DNA of 64,000 nt, taken from contig JANRIG010000036.1 of the NCBI GenBank assembly GCA_033765235.1, forward strand, positions 184,694-248,693. The letters are read 5' to 3'. Shown here piece after piece: positions 44,120-56,300 of the stretch (positions are counted from its first letter, which is position 1; the number at the start of each line of letters is the position of its first letter). Under the pieces are notes generated by a model. That model saw only the letters and a program-made list of their open reading frames with translations. It was not told the origin of the DNA and made no database searches. This DNA comes from JANRIG01 sp033765235 (GTDB taxonomy: Bacteria > Bacteroidota > Bacteroidia > Cytophagales > UBA9547). The position numbers were made by a program, and so were the translations under genes.

Positions 44120-46162
44120 ATGCGCATATTTTTAATTATTAATGTAACATTTTTTTTATTCATAAATACAGGTAAAGCCCAGAAAGCACAGCCCGATGAG
44201 CAATTGGTAACATTAGGCAAAGAAATGTATGGCTTTGGCGACAAAAAAGATGCACTGGAACTATTCATTCAAGCTCTGGAAATAAACCCTGACAATGTAC
44301 AGGCAAGCTATATGGCAGGTATTTGCTATCTTGAAACTATACAAAAATATCTCTCCGTAAAATACTTTATCAGAGCCTATGAGCTCAATCCTAATATAAG
44401 CGATGATATACTATACAAAATAGCTCAAGGCTACCACTATGGCAGTAACTTTGACGATGCCATAAGATATTATTCCCAATATAAAAATGTAATAACTGCA
44501 TTGCCCAATGATAAAAGATATGCAGAAATGCTTAAAACAGAACGCAAAATATATGAATGTAACAATGGTATATTATATTACCAAAATCCTACCCATCATG
44601 AAATCAAAAGACTGCCCGGAAGTATCAACTCCGAATATCCGGAGTATGCACCCGCTATAAATGCCTCACAATCAGAAATAATATTTACCTCACGCCGAGC
44701 AGGAGGCACAAGCCCCAATAAAGATATAGACAATGAATATTTTGAAGATATATATATAGCCTCGCACCAAAACAATGAATGGTCAAAAGTAAAAAACATA
44801 GGCAAAATCATCAACAGTTCTACACACGATGCCAGCATAGGATACTCTGCCGATGGCAAAACACTCTTTCTTTACAAACCTACCAACGGAGGCGATATAT
44901 TTTATAGCACACGTATTGGAGATACTTCTTGGACAGAACCTATAAATATGGGCTTGCCTGTGAACTCCAGATACTGTGAGCCCTCTGTTTCTATCAACAA
45001 TACAGGTACCAAACTATACTTTGCCAGCGACCGCCCGGGAGGCTTTGGCGGCTTAGACATATACATATCTGCTTTAGATGCAGAAGGCAAATGGGAAAAA
45101 CCACAAAATCTTGGTACTGTGATAAATACAAACTTTGACGACGATAGCCCTTTTATATCATTTGACAACAAAACCCTCTACTTCAGCAGTAGAGGTCACA
45201 AAGGAATGGGAGAATATGATATTTATAAATCCGATTTTGATACAATATCTCAGCAATGGAAAGCACCCGAAAATATGGGATATCCTATAAACTCGCCTGA
45301 CAATGATATATATTTTGTAATAGCCTCTGATAATAAATCAGCCTATTTTGCCTCTGCACGCGAAGGGGGCAAAGGGGGAAATGACCTATATTTTATTAAC
45401 CTGCATTATGCAAAAAAAATTATGAATGATACTACCAAGCCCAAAACACCCGTTGCTAAAAATATGAAAATTAAAAATCAAAAAACACTAAAACCTACCA
45501 CTGCAGCTGCTACAAATAATACAATGATAAATAGCACCATACTACAATCTACACTTAAGCTAAAAGTTATAGATGAGAAGGAGGCACTTCCATTAGATGC
45601 CAAAATATCGGTAGTAAAACTTGCCTCCGGCAAAAAAGAAACAAAGATATACTCCGCAGACAAAGAAGGAAATATACAGATAAAACTAGAACATGGCTAT
45701 GACTATGCCATTGAAATACAAAAAGATGGTTTTTTGTTCTACTCCGAAAATATAGACATACCGACCGGCAACGAAGTGAAACAAATAAACAAAACCATTA
45801 CACTCCAAAAAATAACTAAAGGTAACAAAATAGTTCTCAAAAATGTATTTTTTGAACACGGCAAATTTAATCTTGCCGAAGACTCTAAAAGTGAGCTCGA
45901 CTTACTGCTTGACTTGCTTATAAAAAATAAAAATATACGCATAGAAGTATCCGGCCATACCGATGACACCGGCACCGATGAAATAAACAACAGACTATCC
46001 TATGAGCGTGCACGCTCTGTAGCAGAATACCTGATAAAAAAAGGCGTAGACAAAAATAGACTCATGTACAGAGGTTACGGCAAAAACAGACCTATAGCCA
46101 GTAACACTACTGATGACGGCAAAAAACTAAATCGCCGTACAGAGTTTGAAGTGCTTAAATAA
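44120..46162 (+). CDS. PorE-like TPR/beta-propeller/OmpA-domain envelope protein
   Basis: A 680-residue exported protein, size and domain order close to PorE of the Porphyromonas T9SS (about 670 residues). A signal peptide (1-20) is followed by TPR motifs (about 28-135, including ALELFIQALEINPDNVQASYMAG) and a WD40-like propeller (about 150-440) with repeats such as IIFTSRRAGG, LYFASDRPGGFGGLDIY and LYFSSRGHKGMGEYDIYKS. A carboxypeptidase-regulatory-like fold (about 485-560) comes next, then an OmpA peptidoglycan-binding domain (about 570-680; VSGHTDDTGTDEINNRLSYERA). Unlike PorE it lacks an obvious lipobox. Several paralogues of this architecture usually exist per genome, so the PorE role is likely but not certain. 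The presence of T9SS cargo in the window is supportive context. Confidence 0.85.
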   Translation: MRIFLIINVTFFLFINTGKAQKAQPDEQLVTLGKEMYGFGDKKDALELFIQALEINPDNVQASYMAGICYLETIQKYLSVKYFIRAYELNPNISDDILYKIAQGYHYGSNFDDAIRYYSQYKNVITALPNDKRYAEMLKTERKIYECNNGILYYQNPTHHEIKRLPGSINSEYPEYAPAINASQSEIIFTSRRAGGTSPNKDIDNEYFEDIYIASHQNNEWSKVKNIGKIINSSTHDASIGYSADGKTLFLYKPTNGGDIFYSTRIGDTSWTEPINMGLPVNSRYCEPSVSINNTGTKLYFASDRPGGFGGLDIYISALDAEGKWEKPQNLGTVINTNFDDDSPFISFDNKTLYFSSRGHKGMGEYDIYKSDFDTISQQWKAPENMGYPINSPDNDIYFVIASDNKSAYFASAREGGKGGNDLYFINLHYAKKIMNDTTKPKTPVAKNMKIKNQKTLKPTTAAATNNTMINSTILQSTLKLKVIDEKEALPLDAKISVVKLASGKKETKIYSADKEGNIQIKLEHGYDYAIEIQKDGFLFYSENIDIPTGNEVKQINKTITLQKITKGNKIVLKNVFFEHGKFNLAEDSKSELDLLLDLLIKNKNIRIEVSGHTDDTGTDEINNRLSYERARSVAEYLIKKGVDKNRLMYRGYGKNRPIASNTTDDGKKLNRRTEFEVLK

Positions 46163-46176
46163 GCTTTGCACAGTTT

Positions 46177-46204
46177 TTGTTCAGAAAATCATTTTTTTGA
46201 ACAA
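46177..46204. terminator. Hairpin between converging genes
   Basis: A near-perfect 12-base stem (TTGTTCAGAAAA with TTTTTTGAACAA, one G-T pair) and a TCAT loop lies between the PorE-like stop (46162) and the end of the small membrane protein (46229). It is well placed to terminate transcription from one or both sides. The downstream tract is only TTTGTATATC, so strength is uncertain. Confidence 0.5.
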
Positions 46205-46228
46205 TTTGTATATCATAACTTTAGGCTT

Positions 46229-46426
46229 TTACTTTCTCATATCAGCCTTGGCAAACCTCACCAGCCTGAATATACCATAGCCCATAATACACCCGCCTAT
46301 GATTTGTGCATTGGGTATCATTTGGGTATTATACCCTACATATTGACCTAATAATAAATATGCTCCTCCCACCAAATAAAACATAATCATGGTGAGGTTG
46401 AGATAGCGAAGGGTTTTTTCTAACAT
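46229..46426 (-). CDS. Small two-helix membrane protein of unknown function
   Basis: A 65-residue protein with two membrane segments (about residues 11-27 and 37-53) and a basic C-terminus (RLVRFAKADMRK). The first helix follows a short amphipathic start (MLEKTLRYLNL). It is not recognised as a named family, although tiny proteins of this look are frequent in Bacteroidota. It starts 22 bases after the lipoprotein gene on the same strand, with no promoter or terminator between, so it is probably co-transcribed with the lipoprotein and the giant gene. Coding status is supported by clean hydrophobic segmentation and its position. Confidence 0.68.
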   Translation of the reverse strand: MLEKTLRYLNLTMIMFYLVGGAYLLLGQYVGYNTQMIPNAQIIGGCIMGYGIFRLVRFAKADMRK

Positions 46427-46448
46427 TATCGTAATATATTATTAAAAA

Positions 46449-47393
46449 TCATTTGCATGCATCCAACTTCACTGCAGTGCATTGGTCTGTATTCAGGTCA
46501 AATGTACCTGTCCATATACATGTGCCGTTGGAAGCAGTAGCAAAGTACGTGTAACTGCCTTGTTCTCTGTAAGTCTTGAGTATGCTATTATCAGTATTGC
46601 CGCACACAAAGCCTGAGGTATAGCTGTTGAGCGTGGCAAGTGTATCGGCATTGTTGAGTATAATAGTGATTGGCATAAAGGTTTTGTTTATCTCTTCTGA
46701 CCAAAACACCAACTCACCCACACTGCATTTTTGTATTTGTATAGTCTTAAATTCACCTTTTTTGAGGTCAATAGTTCCTGTCCATACACATCCATGGTCG
46801 TTTTTGGCATAATATTTAAAGGCCCCTGCCCTTCTATTTACAATTAACCCAACCGGCGACAGTGCATTTTCAGGTTCGCCACTTGTGGCAAAATTGTATG
46901 TCTGTTTTTCAAACTGTATGGTGATAGGGAAAATATTTACATCGGGGCTCCAAAAAGCTATATTACCATTGATAGGGCTAAGCCTTATTTTTACCGTCAC
47001 ATCCAGGTCTTTGGGTAGTTTATTTATGGTATTGCTAAAACCTTCATTGGTAAGGGTCAGTTTTCTGAAATTGTCATTGTATTTGATATATAGCCAGTAC
47101 ATCTTATCCGAACTTATGGCAAACTGTGCGTTGGTACCTGTAGCATTGCTGTTAGATTGTGTACTATCTATGGCATTTAAGGCTTGCATACTTGCTATAG
47201 AGGCGTTCACATCAGCTTCGGTGTTGAATAAATAAAGTTGTGCGCCGGCCACATTTTTGTTATTGTCATCTACTACATTAAAAAATAAATTAATATTTCT
47301 TGGTTCGGGGGTTTTATTGTCACCGCAGCCACCTATGAGTATTACCAATGCTAAAAAATAAATAATATTAATAAATACGTGCTTTTTCATCAT
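46449..47393 (-). CDS. Lipoprotein with two duplicated domains, overlapping the giant surface gene
   Basis: A 314-residue lipoprotein (lipobox LIGGC, Cys23). After an Ig-like segment with NVVDDNNKNVAGAQLYLFN (about 35-140) come two homologous domains of about 85 residues. The first contains GNIAFWSPDVNIFPITIQF and ends HGCVWTGTIDL..FKTIQIQKC; the second contains GELVFWSEEINKTFMPITIIL and ends GTCIWTGTFDL..CTAVKLDAC. Each copy has matched Cys. The start codon overlaps the giant gene's stop (ATGATGA), so it is translated together with it. It may anchor or assist the giant protein at the outer membrane; that is inference. An alternative start is the next ATG at 47390. Confidence 0.85.
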   Translation of the reverse strand: MMKKHVFINIIYFLALVILIGGCGDNKTPEPRNINLFFNVVDDNNKNVAGAQLYLFNTEADVNASIASMQALNAIDSTQSNSNATGTNAQFAISSDKMYWLYIKYNDNFRKLTLTNEGFSNTINKLPKDLDVTVKIRLSPINGNIAFWSPDVNIFPITIQFEKQTYNFATSGEPENALSPVGLIVNRRAGAFKYYAKNDHGCVWTGTIDLKKGEFKTIQIQKCSVGELVFWSEEINKTFMPITIILNNADTLATLNSYTSGFVCGNTDNSILKTYREQGSYTYFATASNGTCIWTGTFDLNTDQCTAVKLDACK

Positions 47394-50300
47394 TCTACCA
47401 TGAGTTTTTTCACAGTTATTTGGTCATTGTCTATGATTAATACTTTATACATGCCTTGTGTAAGCATATCTAAGTTAATTTTTTCTGAAATAGTGCCATT
47501 ATGGAGCAGATGATTTGAGCCATACACTGTAGCACCTGTGAGGTTATATATTTTTATCCATATCAAGCCGTCTGAGTTGGTGCTGTAGTAGGTGAGTGTT
47601 ACATCGCCTTTAGCAGGATTGGGTACAAGGTCCAATGAGTATTGAGCATTTATTTTATTTTTGGCAGTAATGATGATGGTGCTGTCTGTTTGTTCAAAAT
47701 TTTGGCGTGCCAGCAATTCAAATGTTCTATTATTAAGGGAATAATAATCTGAGTATTGGGCACATACATCTGCTACATTAGTTTTTACCCTGTATTTGGC
47801 ATTGTATAATGGTCTGTATGATTGTGCGGTAGCTCCCACTATGGCTTTGGTACCTGCATACCACTGATAGGTAGCAGCAGTAGTACTTTGCAGCAGTGTA
47901 TCTTCGCCAAATATTCCAAAATTGCTGATGACAGGTTTGGCAAATGTGTTACTAAGTGATATTTTTTGTACAGGCGATGTACTCACACATTGCGAAGCTG
48001 CACCTACTTCCACCGTATAGTCGCCATCTGCTACAGGTATATATTGATAAGTATTGGCACCTGCTATTTTTATATTGTTATACTTCCATTGATAGGTTTT
48101 GTATACGCCAGGCACTGAGAGCACTAAGTTTAGTTTATCGCAGTTGCCTCCTGATAGTTTAGTTACCGTGACTCCAGTGAGCTGTGGAGGAGATAATACG
48201 AGCACTTTGGTATTGATATCTACGGCATTACAAGTAGGTCTGGAGGCATTTATCACAAATATGTTTTCACCTAATAAGAGTGATGCAGACGGTATGTCAA
48301 AAGTGATGTTTCCGCCATTGCCCGTATTTTGTAAGGCCAATGAATTCAAAGCATAAGTCACTCCTATTTCACTGTTCGAAATCGTTATTTTAGAAGCCAC
48401 ACCCCCGCACACAGAGTCAGTTTTGACAGGTATATTTACATTGGGCGGTGATACTACGGTTACTACAAACTTAGTCACAGCTCCAGTACAGAAGTTAAGA
48501 CTTGGGGTAATATTATAGTCTACCGTTCCTGAGCCATTCAGTGTCTGAGTGATGGCATTTCCGCTGCCTCCGGCAGCACCTGTCACCGCGGTAGGGTTGC
48601 TCACAGTCCATACAAAAGAGGCCCCTGCAGGATTGCTCGATAAAGTAATGTTAGTGGCATTGCCGGCACATATTATTCCGTTGAATGCAGGGTTTACCGT
48701 AGGCGAAGCATTCATATTAAGTGAAGCAGTTTGATTTAGGGTGACTTCACCTGTACATTGTGTGCTATTTGCTTTCACGGTAAGGGTGTTATTTCCTAAG
48801 TTTAATCCTATGGTGGGGAAAGATAGTGATAGATTGCTGCCTGTGCCTGTACCCGCTGAGCCTAATCTGAAAGCACCTAAGTAGGCTTGGTATATGACAC
48901 CTGCCTGAGCATTTGCCACGGTAAGAGTACCACTGCCTCCTGAGCACACACTTGGAGTATTGTTACCTACGGTGAGCGTAGCATCCGGGCTCGATACCAA
49001 GGTTACAGTAGCTGTTTGTGTAAGGTTCACATTGCCGCAATTAGGGCTCAGTGCATTTACGGTAATAGTATTACTTCCTATTGATAAGTTTGCTGATGTT
49101 ATGGTAAGTTCTAAGTTGCCACCGTTACCAGGCTCAGAGGTTGAAACCGCTATGCCACCTATAAATGCTTGATATACAATAGTATTTTGACTGTTTGATA
49201 TCACTATATGTGCATCTTCATTGCTACAAATGGAAGATTTCTTAGCCCCTACTGTATTGGTGCTTACAGGGAGCGAGTTCACGGTTACTATAGCTTGCAC
49301 AGGAGCACTTGTACATATACCCGATGTGGCTGTAATGATGTATATTGCATGGCCACCACCGTTAAGTGTCTGCACAATGCTATTTCCACTACCCGCACTT
49401 GCCCCTGATACCCCGCTCACACTGGTAGTCCAGGCAAAAGTAGTGCCGCCTACTGCAGAACTTAGGTTTATGTTGGTGCCGTTGCCGCTACATATTGGGT
49501 TGTTATTCAGCACATTCACACTCGGCACAGGGTTTATATTGATGCTAAACTGTATAGGTTTTGCATTGCAACCTGCAAAGTCTGCGTTCACATTGAATAT
49601 TGTAAGCCCTGAGCCATATAGTATTTGGTCAAATATTGCACCACTGCCTCCTGCAATATTGATGCTGCCTGTAGAGGCACCGTCTCTGCCCCAAGAGTAG
49701 TTGGCACCTGCTACATTGCTTGTAAGTGTGATCACAGGTGATTGACCTTCACATATATTTTTGCCTGCAAAAGTATTTACTATTGGCGTAGGATTGATAG
49801 TGATATCTATACCATTATCAACGATAGTGGGAGTGGTAGGATTGTTAGATATTATCCTAATTCTGTATTTTGTGCCTTGCACAGCAAGTCCGGGTATGGT
49901 CACAGGCACACTGCCTGATGTCTGTGAGATGATACTTCCAATATTTGTCGGGGTGCTGAATGAACCATTATCATCCGAAAGTTGGGCAGTAAATTGATTG
50001 ATGCTGCTATAGACAGCTGTTGCCATGAATGGCACAGTAAGTACCTGTCCACTACAAAAGGTAGTACCTATGAGAGACGATGTATATATGGCAGGAGGTA
50101 CTATAGTAAAGGTTTGAGCCGATGCCACACTTACCCCGCAAGTATTCTCAAGTACCAATGTGCCTGTGCCAAAGCCTGATGGCACGGTGAGTATGAGTGT
50201 TTGGTCATTGATATAGGTAATATTGATAGCCGAAGCAATGCCTGCAAAAGTACCTGATATTACATTGTTAAATCCATTGCCTAATATTGTAATAGTAGTA

Positions 50301-53300
50301 CCTACTATCCCTGAGATAGGGCTGAATCCTGTAATGGTAGGTGCACCTTGACTGTACACTACAGCAGCACTTGTGAGCGTTACCAACGGGCAGCCCGTTA
50401 CAGCACCCACCACATTTATTGTATTGTTTTGTAAGCGTAATACATTTCCTAAGAAGTTCATACTTACAGCTCCTCCGGTGCCCAATACTGTATTGCCTCT
50501 CGATAAATTATTTACATTTGTTTGATATATTACCCCAGCTTGACTTGGGTTCACATTCACACCTACAATATTGATTGGCAATCCACAAATGGTACCGGGC
50601 GTAGCAGTCACAATACCTGTTGCAGCATTCACAGGTGCATTGGCATTGATATTTGCGGTGCCTGTAAGTGTCACTGCTGTGCAACCTGTTTTTTGGGCTA
50701 TAATGTTAAATGTATTGGCACCTGCGGTAAATGATGCAGATGATATGGTCAATGTATTGACAGTACCTGTGCCTGCAAGTGTAAAGTTTTGAGGAATGGC
50801 ATTTTTCAATGCGCTATAGGTTACATTATTTTCTGTATTAATAGATATATGTCCATCATTGCCCAAGCATATATCATTGGCTGCTACTGTATATGCTACA
50901 TCTGTAGCCACTGAGGTGGCAGTAATGTTAAACATAGTAGTGCCTGCGCAGCCATTAACCGATAGTCCTGTGACTGTAATAGTAGTATTACCTGCTACTA
51001 CCGTGCTATAGGTATTGCCTACAGAAGCAGTAGGCTCCCAAGTATATGATAGTGCACCACTTGCAGTGAGTGTGGCAGTACTGCCAATACATACTTGATT
51101 AAACCCTGCTACAGAGACCATGGGAGCTTGATTTACCAATTGTGTATATACCCCTGAGGTAGTACATCCTGCCAGATTAGCACCTATGAAAGTATAGGTA
51201 GTAGTGGTAGTAGGGCTTATGATGTACGGGTTAGCATCTACGTTTGCGGGTAGCCAGGTAGCATTGGCTACGCCGCCTATGTTCACGCTGGTAGATTGAC
51301 CGGCACAAATGGCTATGCCTACAGGTACGGAAGGTATGGGTGGTGCTACTACTGTGACTATATAAGATGTAGAAGTAAGTACAGGGCATCCAGGTATACT
51401 TGCCCTTACTTGGTAGAATGTATTAGCCGACAAGTTATTGCTTGTAGTTGAAATATTGGTATTGCCTGCTATGAGTGTCCATAGAGCACCATCGGGGGAG
51501 TCATACCAGTCATAGTTTTGGGTAGCACCGGTCACCGTAAGTATGATGTTATTATTACCACAAATAGAAACAGGTCCGGTGATAATACCTGAGCTCAAAG
51601 TGCTGCAATCAGGACCTCCACCTTCTACTGCCCAATGCCCGTTTATGAGGATATTGGTATTGCCATTTACCCCAAATGTCCCCGTAGAAGTGCTAAAAAA
51701 ACTGCCGGGAATGGTAGTTGCAAGACCTCCTGAAAACACTTTTACTGTGGTAGGACTTCCAACCATTTCAGAAGGATGATTGTAGCTGAATACAGGTCTG
51801 AAATCTGACAACCCTGTGATGCCGGTAGAAGTTACATTAAAATACCTTTGTACAAAATGTGTAAACCCTGTGGTTGATATTTGAGGTCTTATGCCAATAT
51901 TTGCACCTCCATTATATGCTGATGCTACCAAACTGCTAATGGTTACAGGACTATAAAATCCGGGGGTACCTATGGGCAATACATGAGGATAGATAGTGGT
52001 GCCTGTCACAGTATATATTAATGTGCCTGATGGTGATGAATTTATAGGAAATACTAGGTTATTATTCAAGCCAAATACATTTCCTGTGATAGAATTTATA
52101 CTTTCCAGTAATAGATTATATTGATCAATCACTATGTTTGAGCCATTCATAATGAGTTGCCCTTGCACTTTGGTAGCCCCGGTAATAGTTTTTTCGCCAC
52201 CCCCTTTCACCTCTAGGTGGTTGTACTTGGTGAGTGGCGCAATATTTTGATTAGTGCCTGAGTACACAACTTTTGAGGTGCTATTGGCACTAAAAAAGGA
52301 GTTTATCGAATTATTCATCCCTTTAAGTTCTAAGAGATAATTTCCAACACCAGCATCCATACTTAGATTGCCGTTGCTTACGAAATCACCGGCAACTGTT
52401 AGGTTACAGTTTGTACCTATGTAATTAATATTGCCACCTGCATTTTGGGTGAGGCTGCCCAATACATTTATATTCACTTCAGAAAGTGCGTTGGTTAAAT
52501 TAATAAATCCATTTACCAATACATTGCCATGCAAAGTGATATGGGGTGATGCATTGAGACTAAAGTCGGTTTGCAAAATTCCATTTATGGTAGTATTGCC
52601 CAATACGTCAAGTGTTTGAATTGGCCCTGACGGAGCATTAAATTCTGCATAGCCGCCTTTTACCCACAAGTTACCTGCAATTGTAGTGTTTTCGTAAAAA
52701 GTCTGTGCAATACCACCGGTAGCTATGGTTTCTAAATTGCCATACATTGGCACACCCGAGATGGTGTTAGGCGGATTTAATCTGCCTGATTGATATGCTA
52801 CTGTGCTGCTAAGGTCTAAATTAATATTTGGTTTTGTAAACAATGTAGGAAACCCTACAGATACAGATGATAAAGGATTTCCTATCTCCAATCTTGTATT
52901 GGCACCCATATACATATTGCCTGCAGCATTACCATTGATTTGGAAGGTATTGGTATATAAGGTGGCACCTCCGGTGATGGAAAGGTTGGTGGCGGTGATA
53001 ATGCCTGACAATGTTTTTATATTATTTTGGTGTATAATTAGGTTGTGGTATGTAGCTGGTATAATGTTTTGCCCTGCTACCCCACTATATATTACTGTGC
53101 TTGAACTGTTACAAACAATACCTGCTGCTGTATTATTAGCTCCATTTAATATTAGTTTGTTATCTGTATTGTTTAATACTACTGTGCCTAGTCCACCAAA
53201 GAAATCTTTAAAATTACCATTTACTTCAAGTAAAGTATTAGTACCTAATAATGATACAATTGCATTGGATGAAATGCTCAAGTCTCCTAGTGCAATGGTA

Positions 53301-56300
53301 TTGCCTGTAATAGAGGCTACTGTGCCTGACACATTTAATAAGTTCAATTCAAAATAGGTAGTTGGGTTAACCTTTGCACCTGTAAATCCATTATATACAA
53401 ACCTATTGCCCGTGGCTGATACGTTAAAAATTCCTACATTCATTGGCATTGCATCTACTCCGCATGTTGCTACACTATTTGGGGCTTGCTCAAATACTGC
53501 ATTAGGTCCTAAGCCTGTAAATGTAGAGTTGATACCCGTATTGACATTGTTGTTATACACACGCACATTATCACTGATAAGTACAGGGTTGTAAAATTGA
53601 ATACCTCCACAACACACTCCACCTATTGTAATATTTTGTTGAATAAAAGTAGGACTGTTTAGAAATACAGTATTGCTGCTTATATTATTGATTTGTTGAG
53701 GATTGGCTGAAATGGTTACGCTACCCGAAGTAGGACTGACATAAAACTGTAATCCATTAAAATTAATACCGTTTTGAAATTCAAAACCACTATGTTGAGG
53801 AAAATTGAACATAGCATTTGCCCCTATTACTTCTATTAAACCTTTGAATACAGTTTTATTTGTTGATGAAAAATCATCGCCCATGATAGTACCTGATACA
53901 AAAGTATGACCACTGATGGTTAGTTGGTCTTCTACCAAATTTAACATTCCTGATACAGTCATGCTTTGAATTTCAAACGCATGCACACCTACATTGGTAA
54001 CAACATGCCCACCCGTGATACTCACCACATCAGTGCTTAATATTTGCCCTGGATAGTTGGTGGCAGCTACAAAAGGTGCACCTGCAGCTGTACTTACTTC
54101 CCAATTTGCAACAACATCCCAATTGCCAGAGTTTACAGACCTGTAAAATCCTGTGATGGTAGTTGGCGGAGGCGTGCCTACTGCAAAAAATGTACCGGCG
54201 TTTTGCCCATTCGCTACATTCACTCCAAATATTCCCAATGTAGTGTTTACATATGCACCTGTGATGGTGGTGATGCCTGTAGTACTTACAACCAATAAAC
54301 TTGGAGTACCTACAATATCAGAGGTTGGGTCAAAAGCCATATCAAACCTAAAATCATTGCCTGCACATGCTCCACAATCAAGATATACATCAAGCAAGCG
54401 AGTGATATAGCTTGTAGCACCATTGGGTGCTGTGCCATAGTAAGGTCTTATACGCCATTCATTACCAAGCGATAAATCATTTACATTAATAACTATAGGC
54501 AAATATTTTGAGGTTGGTGTAAGCACCCCAAAAGGATAAGTGCCTATGCTACAGGTGTTGTCGTTACAATTATTATCTCTCCATATATACCCTGTGCCAT
54601 TGGTGGCTATCATGTTTGTAGTGCCAAAGGCAAAGCCTGGTGCAGAAAGTATTTGGGTATCAGTCATGTTTAATCCAAAAGTTGATATGTTAAATATAGC
54701 ACCTGCCAAGGTTAAGTTATTGTTTACTTCTATATCACCTGCTGCATCTTTTTGTGAGCCTCCTGATAATTTTAATCCGTAATAAGGGATAGCTCTTACA
54801 TTTTGTGCTGCCAAACCATTATACTCAACAGAGCCATTGCCGGGGTTAAACGTGCCTGTATGTGAGAATGCTCCACCAATTTTCAACTCATGATTTTGAT
54901 TGCTTTGCGACATATTAATTATGCCATTACCGGAAACATTGCCTATTACCTCCATGGTAGTAGCAGTGGTAGGATATTGCAATTCGCCCGGGGTACTAAC
55001 TGTAAAATTATTATACACCTTGGTAAATCCTGCAAGTGTACCTGCGCTTGACAAGTTCAAATCAAAATAATTGGTAGGGTAAATGATTTGCCCGCCTGAT
55101 GGTGCATTGTATGACACAATTGAGTTTACGGTGGACACCTCAAATGTTCCTGTTTGCATCAGCTGAGGAGCACCATAATATAGCCATGAATTAGCCCCAA
55201 CCTTCCAGGCGGAGCTTGCATTTGTTCCATTGATATTCCCCGGCGGCAGCACATTGAAGGAATTGCCATTTATCATTTGAGTAACCGTTATTCCCTCTAC
55301 CTCCACGGGGTCGTTGATATCATATCTGGCATTGCCGGAAATGGTTTGGTTATTGACACCAAAGGATATTTTTGTGGCTGTGACAAATTGGTTGGGACTA
55401 TTGATACTATTATTGATAATTCCGTTTTCAAACCTTACCAAAATATTGGTGGGAGAATTGGCTGCAACAAAATGCGCATAATCTTCTAACTTCACTTTGC
55501 CTTTAAATTGAATGGAAGAACCAACTGGCATGTTTTGAAAAATAAAATATGGTTCATAAGTAGCAGTGCCATCGCCACCATAAATTGAAAAATCATTTAC
55601 TATAAAATTGTGCGTATAACCTGCTATTTCTAATAGACCACCGTTGCCACTTATACTTACATTTCCTAACCTGAGCAGTGAAGGAGCCGGAGCGTGCAAA
55701 TAGGTGGTATGTTCTATTAACACATGATCCCCCACTACAAATTCACCCGGAAAATTAGGTGCAGGTGACGTGAATGTGAGGCCATTGTCAGTGGATATAT
55801 CCCACATATTGGGATCTTGCCAAAAAGTGCCACTGCCGTTAGTTCTGTAAATATTACCCGGAGTAATAGTCAATATAGGAACAGAAACAATATTGCCACA
55901 ATTGCTCACTACAGTCACTACCCCGGTAAGTGCACCCGTGGGTATGACCACTTCCATGGCCGTATTATATAAAATATTTGGTACTGCGGAAAACCCTCCT
56001 GTAAAAATAATACCGGTAACCTGGCTAAAATGATTGCCATTTATGGTAATGGTGCTGCCGTAAATTGCTGCAGAAGGATTAAATGAGGTAACTGTAGGAA
56101 TACCCTCTACAAGGTAAGGTCCTCTATTAATGGTGTTGACACAACCTGTAAGGGTGTTGGTTCCTGAAATACTGGCCGTAACTATACCCGCTACAGTAGG
56201 TATAAAAGTTGGGTTGGTAATGAAACGACTGGAATAATACTCCAAATTAGAGCCCAGCCATGTAAATGTATTGGCAGTGCCTCCACCTACACCTATTGAT

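Noticed and set aside
52803..53357. A 184-codon plus-strand reading frame opposite the giant gene
   Set aside because: It lies wholly antisense to a long, domain-supported frame, lacks any recognisable motif, and many similar frames occur opposite the repeat-rich genes. It is a by-product of Gly/Thr/Asn-rich codon bias.
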